A stretch of DNA of 64,000 nucleotides from Acanthosepion esculentum (GCA_964036315.1 OZ038485.1:101196249-101260248), one strand, 5' to 3'. Positions 43,150 through 54,386 are shown, counted from the first letter of the stretch. The notes: generated by a model not told the origin, from the letters alone. Numbers and translations: made by a program.

Positions 43150-43345
43150 ATCGAGTTCATTGCATTCACTTATGTGCTAATACCTTTGGGAAAGGTATAT
43201 ATATATCCATATTCCCCCCAGAGATGGGTTAATAGCAGGACAGACTGAGCTGTATAGCCTTGGTTTGCAGCTAGTCTAGAAGAAAGAAAACCCTGAATTC
43301 AAACCTCTTCTTGCCTTGTAGGTCCTGCCTTCTTAAATGGTAAAA
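43150..43345 (+). mobile_element. SINE with 'cattcacttatgtgc' core
   Basis: 'attcacttatgtgctaatac', 'ctttgggaaaggtatat', 'tagccttggtttgcagctag' and 'ccctgaattcaaacc' parallel 62125-62330 and, in part, 61240-61350. The family is unclassified; no clear A/B boxes were found. Confidence 0.6.
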
Positions 43346-43488
43346 AGGACGAGGTAATCTCAATATCCCCAGTGCAAAAGGAACCGGCAAGCCATTGTAC
43401 TATTCTGCCTTGTATGTCACAATTGTGAGATGACGTGGAGTGGTGACGACAGCCGTGCCAAATGCGCTAAATAAATTATTATGATATA

Positions 43489-43606
43489 CATGGTGATTTC
43501 AAAATAACTCCCTATTTTATGTATGATGGACTCTCACGGCTTGTAAAAATTATGGTTAAATGGGAGAGTCCATTATACAATAGGAAGTTACTTTGAAATC
43601 ACCCTG
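43489..43606. mobile_element. 118-bp MITE with ~47-bp terminal inverted repeats
   Basis: 'catggtgatttcaaaataac' at the left and 'aagttactttgaaatcaccc' at the right continue as paired arms through 'gatggactctc' and 'gagagtccat', leaving a ~25-nt loop. TA lies at the left border and CA (a likely mutated TA) at the right. The CAGGGTGATTTC-type terminus suggests mobilisation by a Tc1/mariner-like transposase. Confidence 0.85.
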
Positions 43607-43674
43607 CATATGGTATATTTTGCCAGCAAATATTCAAGCAGTTTTATTTAAAAAAAACAGACAAGATTTGTTTA

Positions 43675-44150
43675 TGTTGTAGCATACCTACAGACGATAA
43701 TGGGTAGGTTCCCATTCACATAAATACAGTAGTAAATACTGTATGTTAGTCTCCAGTTGGAGATTCGTCTCCATCTGTGCTGGTCAAACTCTCTGCCTCC
43801 GGGCAGAGAGGATGCCCAGACGAGTCTCTGTCGAAGGACAGAGTCTCGTCTCAGGAAACAGCTACCCAACCCCGTTTTATACGGGATCTACGGGCAATTT
43901 TTGGCTGAGCCTGCGGGCTCGGATACCCCACTTTAAATTCGGCCTTGTGTCACATCTGACCGCTTGGGGCGGTTGGTAGATATCCTGGGGTTGGAGATTC
44001 ATTGTGAAATACACTTGACACACTCCTAGCAGTTGACTACTTCTACGCGGCGCTGGCGAAACATATATGTCGCTCATGTCTTAAGTATTATCGTTCATTA
44101 CCAACCTTCGTGTGATTATTCTATTCAGTAACCTTCCCTGGGTTACAACA
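43675..44150 (+). mobile_element. Solo LTR, 476 bp, one structured unit, perfect target duplication
   Basis: Starts TGTTGTAGC, ends GGTTACAACA. Both sides carry the 5-bp repeat 'gttta' (43670-43674 and 44151-44155). A TATA-like 'cataaata' lies at 43719. One unit follows with hairpins CTCTCTGC/GCAGAGAG, AGACGAGTCTCTGTC with GACAGAGTCTCGTCT, and GAGCC/GGGCTC. It is the shortest family member and shows the basic LTR is about 236 bp plus one unit. Confidence 0.95.
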
Positions 44151-44155
44151 GTTTA

Positions 44156-44625
44156 ATTTTCTTTTGTATTTCCAATTTTTGGATAAGTTGTTGAGTATTG
44201 TGCTCGAAGTTGTGGATAAAAGTTCATAGTTTGTTATTGTTTTGTTCAAGAACCAATGCCGTGTCTTTAGAGTAGTTATAATTCCTTTGTCTACAATCTG
44301 GTATTCTTTGGAAAGCTGGAAAATTGAAAGTCTGACGTGACGTCATGTGTAATGGTTAGTGGGAACGAGGCCGCACAAAAAAGAATAAGATATATTTGTA
44401 TTTACTTGTATTAATATATATTATGCAGTGAATGATATTTTATTTCATGTGGAGTATTTATAATGTATAATATTATTATACAAATAACAAAATACGATAA
44501 CAAAATATGAATTTACTGACAGTTTTTCCACAACCTCGAGCACAATACATAACACCTTATGGAAAATTGGAAAAATACAATAAAAATGAAACAAACAGAT
44601 CTTGCCAGTACTTTTTAATCAGTCT
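44156..44625. other. No recognised gene
   Basis: AT-rich with no supported feature. Confidence 0.25.

Positions 44626-44628
<3 letters not shown>

Positions 44629-44683
<55 letters not shown>
44629..44683. repeat. (TA)n microsatellite
   Basis: 27 units, preceding the tail of a SINE-like repeat (44700-44760, minus strand) that shares 'agaggatataaatacaggg' and 'gagaactcaatgtag'. Confidence 0.95.
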
Positions 44684-44684
<1 letters not shown>

Positions 44685-44889
44685 GTTTTGCCAGTTTGTG
44701 AATGGAAGGGATAATTCCGAAGAGGATATAAATACAGGGAGAACTCAATGTAGACTACAGAGCATTTCCGTCCGGTGCACTTTCTCCATTCGCGGAGCAG
44801 GTTTTCCTTCAGATGAGATGAATGTCTCAGTGTTCACGAAATAAAAATTATAAACGAAATCGATAATTAAAGTCTCCGTCTTCTTATTA

Positions 44890-44967
<78 letters not shown>
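44890..44967. repeat. (CT)n-(TA)n microsatellite
   Basis: CT at 44893-44930 joined to TA, adjoining a palindrome. Confidence 0.95.
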
Positions 44968-44969
<2 letters not shown>

Positions 44970-45126
44970 GAAGTAATTCATTGAGTCTGAAAGAAACCTC
45001 AACAGAATACAGAAAGCACTGGTCGGACGTTTCGTCCTATATATTTCCTTCCAAATATAGGACGAAACGGCCTTCCAGTGTTCTCTGCATTCTGTTAAGG
45101 TTTCTTTCAGACTCAATGAATTATTT
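44970..45126. repeat. ~74-bp imperfect inverted repeat
   Basis: Arms 44970-45043 and 45053-45126 share 'ttcattgagtctgaaagaaa' and complement, and 'gacgtttcgtcctatat' and complement, with about five mismatches and a ~9-nt loop. Adjacent to TA arrays on one side and near one on the other. Confidence 0.9.
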
Positions 45127-45157
45127 AATTATAATTATCAAATCCTCCTAACAATTT

Positions 45158-45161
<4 letters not shown>

Positions 45162-45221
<60 letters not shown>

Positions 45222-45222
45222 G
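45162..45222. repeat. (TA)n microsatellite
   Basis: TA units with one CA interruption. Confidence 0.9.
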
Positions 45223-45476
45223 GACAGAAACCTTTCTTTTAAACATGTTTTAATATGACAGACAAAGAAAATGTTATTAATTTTATTTAGTTTTTCCAGC
45301 ATTCGTACATTTTTATGTTAGGTTGGTGTAAGGGGGTGTAAAAATCGTCTGTATTGTTCAATGTTCCAAGACCTCTTGCCTACTTCTTTAGCTATTTTAA
45401 TGTGGGTTTGTTTTTAGGTGTTGTTAATTTCTTTTCATGTTTGACTGTTTAAGATGTATTTTTATAGTATTTGAAA

Positions 45477-45482
<6 letters not shown>

Positions 45483-45574
<92 letters not shown>

Positions 45575-45575
45575 C
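45483..45575. repeat. (TA)n-(TG)n microsatellite
   Basis: TA to 45514, then about 30 TG units with one TT. Confidence 0.95.
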
Positions 45576-47105
45576 TTATAAATTGTCCCCTGTTCTGTCA
45601 CCCATGAAATAAAAATAATTGTTTCTACGGAAAATAAGTATCGACGTACATCAAATCGTCTTTAAATTAAGTGACAGCAGAAGAAGTATCGTTGAAGTTT
45701 TAAAAGGTAAGCTTAAAAATAAATTCAATACTTAAATGCAGCGATCAATTTTGAGTTCTTCTGTAGTTTATTGATGGCTAACGCGTCTACTCCTCTGTAG
45801 CTATTGTGATGATGGCCAAACCAACCACGGCAGCTAGCTTAAATATCGCCCGATAAGGCAGCTTTTAAGCTAGTTTATAATAACACGTGCACTGCAATTT
45901 GCGATACAAAAGGAAAATGAGATTTATTCCCCTTGAACCATGAAAGCAACGATAATGCCTAGTATAATATATTAATATATATTTTTAACCTCGTATAATC
46001 TGGCAATCCTGAAACTGAGATCAACGAAAATCGTTTCCTGCTCCTAACTTTTCTAGGACTTTTGAATGAGCTATGAATCATTGAAATCGGACTAGTGGAA
46101 GCGGAGGAGTTGCTTGGGCACACACACGCACAAACACACACACACTGTACTTTATATATAAGATGCATGTTATAACACTACACGTGTCTTATTAAGTGAT
46201 GCTGTTGATTGCAAAATAAAGGATTTTAAGAGTTCAAAAACCAACCTCAGTAGGGGAAACATTGTTACGTAACCTCCGATGACCATTCAGAATACAAGTA
46301 TATGGTAATTCAAAAGAACGTGACAATACAATCTAAGTACAATCTATTAGCAGATTCAAGTTAAAATTATATTAAATTAGAAATGAATATAACAAATAAA
46401 GTTTTAATTTCACAGTTAAATTTAAAATTAAAAATTACAAATTACAAATGTCAATTTCTAAAATTTAACCGAGCATTAATTTTAATATTATTACGAAATT
46501 ATTCCAAAATGAAACTAGGAGGAAAAAAAAATATTTTATTGTTCTTAGCGAAGTGCCAATTTATCAGTTGAGACTGAATTCTAATATGGAGGTGAATAGA
46601 GAAGGAAATAATCAAATGACAGGAGAATTACATTCATATCCTAATACACAAACACGTATATATAATCAAGTATGTGAGCACGCAAATATAAGAACGGGTA
46701 TTCACACAGGAAATAGAAGGAAAAATTGAAAAAAATATTTCAGACACATGTACATATACAGGTAAAAGCATATACAAGCGATCACACACACGTACCTACA
46801 TACAAATAATCAGACTCACCAAAATTCAAGCATTAATACACTAAGAAAACAACACAAACCAGCTATCAATATTTTACATACACAAACAAACATATAGATA
46901 AAAAGAGAGATAAAATAAATGCAAGAAGTGTAAATCCATGAATATATACAATTCCTACACATAAGTAGTTGAAATACGCACATTAGGCTATAGACAAATC
47001 AAAGAGAAAAGACGTACACACATATATACAAACACATACATACAAACTAATATCCATACAACTGAATATGTTAGCTCTATCACAGGTACTGAGCACTTTG
47101 CACTA
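45576..47105. other. 1.5 kb without a supported gene
   Basis: AT-rich; short CA run near 46123-46145; CATA-rich text from 46640 to 47045. The 62- to 69-codon frames at 46383 and 45959 lack recognisable domains. Confidence 0.25.
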
Positions 47106-47107
47106 AG

Positions 47108-47112
47108 TACCG

Positions 47113-47178
<66 letters not shown>

Positions 47179-47185
47179 GTGGTTA

Positions 47186-47243
<58 letters not shown>
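47108..47243. repeat. (CA)n-(TA)n ... (TA)n-(GA)n
   Basis: CA to 47134, TA to 47171, 'atattagtggttaat', TA to 47209, GA to 47243. Confidence 0.95.
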
Positions 47244-47246
<3 letters not shown>

Positions 47247-47255
47247 TTTATTTTA

Positions 47256-47428
47256 CCTCTCACATTCGTCCCCCACTTTCATACATACACTCTCACTAAA
47301 CTTTATTTATTATTCCCGGAGTTATTTTTTCTGATTTCTTTTTGAATTTGTAGGTCTGATGAAGTGGATCGTAATTACGATTCCAGTGTAATAAATTATA
47401 ACCATGGAATATTAGTGTTTAAGCCTTT

Positions 47429-47433
<5 letters not shown>
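47256..47433 (+). mobile_element. SINE-like repeat ending in (TA)n
   Basis: Matches 38625-38790 ('cattcgtcccccactttcat', 'gtctgatgaagtggatcgta', 'aaccatggaatattagtgtt') and is cut at 'taagccttttatta' where the TA array starts. Confidence 0.75.

Positions 47434-47495
<62 letters not shown>
47434..47495. repeat. (TA)n microsatellite
   Basis: 31 units. Confidence 0.95.
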
Positions 47496-47503
<8 letters not shown>

Positions 47504-47639
47504 TTCTTTTAAATTAGACATTATGTTTTATTTCTTATACATTGTATTTTTCGGAATACGCGTACTTGAGTCGACATCTTTTTTTAAGCAGTGTGAATTG
47601 CATCTACTGGCCTGTATATCCGAGTATGTAAATGTTATC

Positions 47640-48215
47640 AATGTTATATCATCTAGTTATAATATAGTTATAATATAATATAATTATAATATAATATAGT
47701 TATATAATTATAATATAATATAGTTATAATATAATACAGTTATAATATAATATAGTTATAATATAATACAGTTATAATAGAATATAGTTATAATAGAATA
47801 CAGTTATAATATAATATAGTTATAATATAATATAGTTATAATATAATACAGTTATAATATAATACAGTTATAATATAATATAGTTATAATGTAATACAGT
47901 TATAATATAATACAATTATAATATAATACAGTTATAATATAGTTATAATAGAATACAGTTATAATATAATACAGTTATAATATAATATAGTTATAATGTA
48001 ATACAGTTATAATAGAATACAGTTATAATATAATACAGTTATAATATAATATAGTTATAATATAATACAGTTATAATATAATACAGTTCTAATATAATGC
48101 AGTTATAATATAATATAGTTATAATATAATATAGATGTTATAATATAGATGTATAATATAGGATGTTAATATAGATAATATAGATATAGTATAAGATAGT
48201 TATAATATAATTTCA
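47640..48215. repeat. 16-bp AT satellite, about 35 units
   Basis: Unit 'agttataatataatac' with C/T (tacagt versus tatagt) and A/G variants. It fades out after 48150. Entirely non-coding. Confidence 0.97.
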
Positions 48216-48279
48216 AGATCATTAATGGCAGTTATATAATGTGTCCTTTTGCTGTGTGTTGGCGTATTTTTTGCTTCAG

Positions 48280-48400
48280 GATCGCCTGCCGGAATAAGTA
48301 CTGTTTCGGCAGGGTCTCTTTGGTGAACAAGTATGATTTTGAAAGACCCGAAACTTGTCAAGACCCCAAGTCATAACATCACTGACGAGGCGATCCTGCG
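48280..48400. repeat. Short inverted-repeat element
   Basis: 'aggatcgcctgccgg' near 48279 and 'gaggcgatcctg' near 48387 give an 11-bp inverted match. It is embedded between the AT satellite and a SINE fragment. Confidence 0.4.
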
Positions 48401-48439
48401 CACTCGTTGGAGTGTTTTCATAACAAATAATATAATATA

Positions 48440-48620
48440 ATAGTTATTTTAGTTATAAATGTTATAGCATCTACAGGCCTGTATACCCGAGTGTGTAAAT
48501 GAAGAAAAGGTTCCCATCGGTAGGTTTCGAAAACGCTCCACCATTTCTTTCTAGGATAAACTACCGTCAGATCTCTCATGACTTTGACCGCTCGGCCACA
48601 GAAAACTTCACATCCCAGCA
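48440..48620 (-). mobile_element. tRNA-derived SINE with degenerate B box
   Basis: The reverse complement begins 'ctgtggccgagcggtcaaag', a leucine/serine-tRNA-like A-box region. The tail 'tatacaggcctgtagatgct' is shared with 47600-47635 and, more weakly, with 18095-18115 and 42115-42135. No proper B box remains. Confidence 0.55.
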
Positions 48621-49185
48621 AAGTTCATATTGTCCCGCTTAGATTTTTTTTTAAAGGCCATATCTGTTCGAACGTCCAGATGTGTTAGCTTCATTTTCTT
48701 ATTCGAAACCAAAACAAAATTATTTATCTGGAATTAATGGATTTTTTTGTTTTTAGTCCGACATTATTTTTCTTACTTAAAAATGATATTTTAGTGACTT
48801 TACATGTTTAAATAGCCTCCCTGTTTTTTAAGCTTTGTGAATCGCATACAACAGCCTCTAAATTTTTACAGTTTATTTTTTTGTTGGAATTTTTTGTTTT
48901 TTATGTGGCACCCTGTAACTTCAACTCCTACACATGAATTTTCTGCCTCTGGCTATCTTCCTCCCGCTAAAAAAAGGTTCTAGCGTTCCTATGCATGCCC
49001 TTTTATGTTTGTTCGTCAAAATCTCCCAATGGCAAGGAACTTTTCTGTGGAGTCTCCGAAGTGTTCTTGTATGTCCTTCCATCTTTTACTATTAAACTCT
49101 GGTAATTATCTCTTTCTCCTTCATCATTTCCCTTTTCCTCGGGACTGTTGTTTGTTAGAATATCCGACAGTATAGAAGTCTCTCC
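48621..49185. other. No recognised feature
   Basis: T-rich unique sequence. Confidence 0.25.

Positions 49186-49189
<4 letters not shown>

Positions 49190-49249
<60 letters not shown>
49190..49249. repeat. (CT)n microsatellite
   Basis: About 29 units. Confidence 0.97.
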
Positions 49250-49252
<3 letters not shown>

Positions 49253-49279
49253 GTTCGTGTATTGCTTAATATATTGTGT

Positions 49280-49492
49280 AATTGTCATCTTCGATAATGG
49301 CTTATGCAAGCCGAAAGCTTAGATTGGATTAAAAAATATGTATCAATATTGTGATTTTCTTTCTTCGTTTAATGATAATGTTATTAAGCTTATCAGACGA
49401 TATGAAAATAACTTACATAAAATATATAGACAACACTTATCTATATTATTTAATGAAACATGTATGAATGAAAAAATGCTGCCTAAATACAC

Positions 49493-49496
<4 letters not shown>
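49280..49496 (+). mobile_element. Penelope-like element, 5' fragment
   Basis: A stem GGCTT/AAGCC followed by GAAAG at 49296-49317 resembles the hammerhead-like core of 39928-39956. It is followed by 'MYQYCDFLSSFNDNVIKLIR', 'RYENNLHKIYRQHLSILFNE' and 'TCMNEKMLPKYTQ', which parallels 'GYERILLKISRYNVCNLFNQ' at 40050. The homology stops at a TA array, as in the 39.6-kb copy. Confidence 0.6.

Positions 49497-49565
<69 letters not shown>
49497..49565. repeat. (TA)n microsatellite
   Basis: 34 units. Confidence 0.97.
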
Positions 49566-49567
<2 letters not shown>

Positions 49568-49804
49568 TTCTCTATCATCCTTCCCCGCATTTTTTTTGCA
49601 AATATCTTTGTTTTGGTCGCCCTACCAAGTGGTTTCATCTTTCTAATGCTACTCATTTTGTCGGCATTTGAACTGTGACTTTCTCATCTACTCGGTCTCT
49701 CAGTCAAATAGTATATTTCCGCACTCGTTTCCAAAGTCATTCTGTCACTTGCCTCGCCGTCGGATTCTTTTAAGGCTTTGCAACTCCGTCCTCTTGGCAA
49801 TTCG

Positions 49805-50165
49805 GACCACGCGGCAGCGTCTGTAGACGTTTCACACGCGACGGTGTCTGTAGCCCTTTTACACGCGGAGTTATCTGGAGACGTTTCACAGGCGGCGATG
49901 TCTGTATACATTTCACACGCGACTGTATCTGTAGACGTGTTACACGCGGCAATGTCTGTAGACGTTTCACACGCGGCAGTGCCTGTAGATGTTTTACATG
50001 AGGCTGTGCTTGTAGACGTTTCACACGAGGCAGTGTCTGTAGACGTTTCACACACGACGGTATCTGCAGACGTTTTACACGCGGCAGTATACGTAGACGT
50101 GTTACACGCGGCAATGTCTGTAGATGTTTTAGACGTGGCAGTGTCTGGAGACGTTTTACATGAGC
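49805..50165. repeat. 30-bp minisatellite, about 12 units
   Basis: Unit 'gtctgtagacgtttcacacg' plus 'cggcagt'-type ends. Thirty is divisible by three, so one plus frame (145 codons) and two minus frames (164 and 123 codons) remain open together. Nothing suggests translation. It lies 145 bp upstream of the LTR at 50311. Confidence 0.95.
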
Positions 50166-50310
50166 CACGTGAAACCGCAAACTTCTCCTATAGCACAGAG
50201 GCTCCTGAACCTTGAACAGGGTAAACATCATTGTACAAAAACTATTATAGGCGTGTAAAGCCATGGGTGTTCAGTAAATATGGATAGAATGAGCAGCTAA
50301 GTCAGTTAAC

Positions 50311-51048
50311 TGTTATGGGAACTTACCTATAACGTCACAATGAACTCTTACTGACACTATAAATACTGCGCCTTTCAAGAGAGACGTAGGAACGAGTCGA
50401 GACGCAGTCTTGGACTGTGCGCGACTCCTGTCGAACTCTCTGCTTTGGCAGAGAGGAACACGGACGAGGCTTTGCCGAAGGGCAAAGTTTCGTCCGGGGA
50501 GGTAGACAGTCCCTGAACCCGTTTATACGGGTTCTGAAGGGCATATTTTTGGCCGATCCTATGGGCTCGGAGAACCCACGTTAAACCGGCCTTGTGCCAC
50601 ATACGACCCATGTGGGAGGGCTGTTAAATATCGAAATGAGTCGAGTCACAATCTCTGACCGTGCGCGAATCTTGTCAAACTCTCTGCTTTGGCAGAGAGG
50701 AACCCGGACGAGGCTTTGCCGCAGGGTAAAGTGTCGTCCGGGGAGGTAGACAGTCCCTGAACCCGTTTATACGGGTTCTAATGGGTATATTTTTGGTCTA
50801 GCTACTGACTCCGAGAACCCACATTAAGCCGGCCTTGTGCCACATGCGACCCACGTGGAAGGCTTGTTAAATATCGGAACGAGTCGAGACGGAATCGAGC
50901 CGAGCCAATAGTAGTTCACTCCAAATCAGACTGACAGTCATACTAACACCTTCAACATCTTGTATTATTATTCTGTGTAATATATCTTTCTTATTTCTAC
51001 TCTTGTGTTCGTGTTGTTCTTCCTTTGTCCTAACCTTGGACCATAACA
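50311..51048 (+). mobile_element. LTR, 738 bp, two structured units, followed by a PBS-like site
   Basis: Termini TGTTATGG and CCATAACA are perfect inverted matches. TATA-like 'ctataaata' at 50358. Units start at 50394 and 50638 (period 244) and the third 'gagtcg' at 50881 opens the U5-like part, which includes 'gtagttcactccaaatcaga' and 'ttcttatttctactcttgtg'. Directly after the LTR comes 'gtgacgacgagg', elsewhere 'gtggcgacgaggat', a sequence in the position of a tRNA primer-binding site. This suggests a 5' LTR whose internal region is lost. No gag or pol is present. Confidence 0.92.
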
Positions 51049-51272
51049 GTGACGACGAGGATATTGGACCATAACAGTGGCGACGAGGATATTGGACCAT
51101 AACAGTGACGACGAGGATATTGGACCATAACAGTGGCGACGAGGATATTGGACCATAACAGTGGCGACGAGGATATTGGACCATAACAGTGACGACGAGG
51201 ATATTGGACCATAACAGTGGCGACGAGGATATTGGACCATAACAGTGGCGACGAGGATATTGGACCATAACA
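51036..51272. repeat. 28-bp minisatellite built on the LTR/PBS junction
   Basis: Eight full units plus a partial one, exact 28-bp spacing (51036 + 28k). Each spans the last LTR bases 'ttggaccataaca' and the PBS-like 'gtggcgacgagga'. The gac/ggc variant order is A-G, A-G-G, A-G-G, implying later growth in three-unit (84-bp) steps. Minus frames to 146 codons are artefacts. Confidence 0.97.
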
Positions 51273-51397
51273 CTAATTATCACTCTAAGACGAGAGCTAA
51301 AAGACAATACACTGAGACAAATATTTAAAAAAAATTTAAAGTGATTCTTGGTGGGTGTGACAACGGGTTTTTTTGTTTTCTTTTTTCTTTTTTTTAA

Positions 51398-51930
51398 TCA
51401 TTTCACCCCAAGAAAGGCAAAAGTGGCTGGTACGCAGGGGGGTGTTACAGAGACTGAAGGTGAGAGAAAAGACTGGGTATAAGGAGGATCAAGGAAAGCA
51501 TAAAAGCTGAACAGGGTACAATAAGGTAGATGATGGCGATTTACGTTGCATTTAAATTTTTGAAGATTGTATTTATCAGAGAAGCAAGGAAAGGGAAGGG
51601 AGATCCACAGGCGGGAAGTGCGAGAAAAGAAACTGGTGGAGTAGAAGTGACGGTTACATTCACCGAATTCAGCAGTAAAATGGTGTAAACTAGATGCCAA
51701 TTTAGTAGCACGCTTAAACTGACGTAGTCCCAGCACCAGGGAAAAAAAGTTCGCCGGAGCAGTAATCATGAAAATATTTCTAGAAAAGACAGAGGGAAGC
51801 CACGTCAGGTCGGTGAGAAAGTGACTGAAGTCGAGATGCCAAGGCAGGATCAATTGCATTGCAGAAATGTCTTTGGATTTTGTCAAGAATTTCGAGATGA
51901 GTAGCAGGAGCAGCAGACCATAATTAGATT
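51398..51930 (-). pseudogene. CR1-like LINE, RT C-terminal remnant with 3' end
   Basis: Minus-strand text 'EILDKIQRHFCNAIDPALAS', 'LSHRPDVASLCLF', stop, then after a frameshift 'QFKRATKLASSLHHFTAEFG', 'ECNRHFYSTSFFSRTSRLWI', 'SLPFPCFSDKYNLQKFKCNV'. The 3' UTR ends 'tttcttggggtgaaatgatt'. Longest and best copy of the family here. Confidence 0.85.
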
Positions 51931-52104
51931 TATAAATGTACAAGATGGAATCTAACAAGAAAAAAAACTTCTGGGACGACACAGTGATTCAACTATCCTT
52001 GCGCTAAGTGCTTCAGAGCCTGTTATAGATTAGAAGAGACATGGACAAAATGAGACGAAAAAATACGAAGAAGCTTACGTAGGAACAGACAGATATGACG
52101 AGAC

Positions 52105-52108
52105 GTAC

Positions 52109-52159
<51 letters not shown>

Positions 52160-52170
52160 TGAACAGAATG

Positions 52171-52234
<64 letters not shown>

Positions 52235-52277
52235 GTGAACAGACTTTGATAGATAGGGATTGCTTTAAATAGGAAGG

Positions 52278-52347
<70 letters not shown>

Positions 52348-52542
52348 TGTGAACAGACTTTGACAGATAGGAATTGATGTGTGTGTGTGCGCGTGTGTGT
52401 GTGTGTGTGAGATAGAGAAAGAGAAAGAGAGATGTAAATATGCACATTTAGATGGTGTGGTATATAAAAATAAAATAAACTAGTAAATATTTAGCAGACA
52501 GGTAGAAATATAAAGCTGCACATAGAAAGATATGAGCAGACT

Positions 52543-52584
<42 letters not shown>

Positions 52585-52663
52585 TATAATTAAATAAAGA
52601 GATATGAAAAGACTGAGATAGATCGATAGACATGAACACAGATAGATACATATATACGAAGAG

Positions 52664-52728
<65 letters not shown>

Positions 52729-52737
52729 TGAATAAAA

Positions 52738-52800
<63 letters not shown>
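52105..52800. repeat. Large (GATA)n higher-order block
   Basis: Seven GATA runs separated by 'gtgaacagactttgatagat', 'gggattgctttaaatagg', 'atgaacagaatgag' and variants. Long minus 'LSIYLSIY' frames (to 167 codons) are artefacts. It is the mirror of 53920-54320. Confidence 0.97.
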
Positions 52801-52801
<1 letters not shown>

Positions 52802-52977
52802 AAAAAATCTGGTTTTGTGTCGCTCAAAACATGTGTATGTATATAGCATATATAATTGTAGATGTATGTCTTCTTTTTCCGAAAAAAAAGTAACAAATGT
52901 CGACGATTTTACATCGAAACTGTCTTGTCGACATTGTTTGCTTGTATCCAAACCCTGGGGTGTCTAGTATGAATCTG

Positions 52978-52979
<2 letters not shown>

Positions 52980-53012
<33 letters not shown>

Positions 53013-53014
53013 AA
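52980..53014. repeat. (GAAA)n microsatellite
   Basis: About nine units. Confidence 0.95.
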
Positions 53015-53580
53015 TACACTGTTACGTCAAAACTCTCGTGGAAGGAATAGCAGAATTTAACATAGAATGAAGAATGGAAGAAAAATGAAAAGGTGAACCC
53101 CAAGAAGGAAATCGGAAACGTAAAGAAAAGATTTTCAAAAGAGCGAAATAATCTTTAAAAAGAAAGAACTAAAGAAAGAAAGAATAAAAGAAAGAAATTA
53201 AAGAGGGGTGAAATAAAGATGATCAACAGTATATATATATATATATTTTTTAAAGATATATTTAACTAGAGCGAATACAGAGTGAAAGTAGTGAAGCCGA
53301 AAACTGAACCGCGAAAGAAAGAGAATTAAGTCACAACTGTGGCAGAGTTGCAGCGTTAGAAAGTAAAGGGTGGGTAGTACCAGCTGATGGAAGAGCCTGA
53401 TTTATAATGAGACCAATCATTGAGTGCATAATCGAATCTGGGGAATGACGTCACCGTAGCATCAGGCATGCACAATGCACTGAAGGTGACTCATACGGAC
53501 AGTCCCTCCTTATCCCTTCACGTGCATCTTTTCTCCCGACAGCTGGCTTCTTGGGCTTTGTCTCTACAACACTTCTATCA
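53015..53580. other. Unique segment between mirrored GATA blocks
   Basis: Purine-rich to 53220, then mixed sequence. No coding region is supported. Confidence 0.3.
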
Positions 53581-53679
53581 CTCTTAGTCTGTTCATATCT
53601 ATCTATTGATCTATCTGTCCATCTAGCTTGGCTTAACCAAGTATCTGTACTCAGACGCACACGCACATACATACTATGA

Positions 53680-53680
<1 letters not shown>

Positions 53681-53747
<67 letters not shown>
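53681..53747. repeat. (TA)n microsatellite
   Basis: 33 units. Confidence 0.97.
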
Positions 53748-53750
<3 letters not shown>

Positions 53751-53819
53751 TATTATAAACTTTTTATAAATATGCAACCTATTTATCAGGCCAAATTTAT
53801 TTTGTTTATCTTACTAGCT

Positions 53820-53873
53820 CCATTTTTTATTTATCTCTTTCTGTTCAGACCTGTCTATCTATCTATCTATCTA

Positions 53874-53918
<45 letters not shown>

Positions 53919-54065
53919 TCCTATTTAAATCAATTCCTATCTATCAGTCTGTTCACATCTATCAATCTATCTATCTATCTATTTATACCCTCCTATTTAA
54001 ATCAATTCCTATCTATCAAAGTCTGTTCACATCTTTGTATCTATCTATCTATCCCATTCTGTTCA

Positions 54066-54104
<39 letters not shown>

Positions 54105-54348
54105 ACCTTCCTATTTAAATCAATTCTTATCTATCAAAGTCTGTTCACATCTATGTATCTATCTATCTCATTCTGTTCATATCTATCTATCTATCTATAC
54201 CTTCCTATTTAAAGCAATTCCTATCTAACAAAGTCTGTTCACATCTATCTATCTCATTCTGTTCATATCTATTTATCTATATCTTCCTATTTAAATCAAT
54301 TCTTATCTATCAAATCTGTTCACATCTATCTATTTATCTATCTATCTG

Positions 54349-54386
<38 letters not shown>

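Noticed and set aside
50867..51307. 146-codon minus frame with repeated 'VQYPRRHCYGPISSS'
   Set aside because: Product of the 28-bp minisatellite; 84-bp super-period keeps frames open.
52448..52951. 167-codon and similar 'LSIYLSIY' open frames (also 20216-20588, 52023-52445, 53676-54212)
   Set aside because: Translations of GATA/TATC arrays, not proteins.
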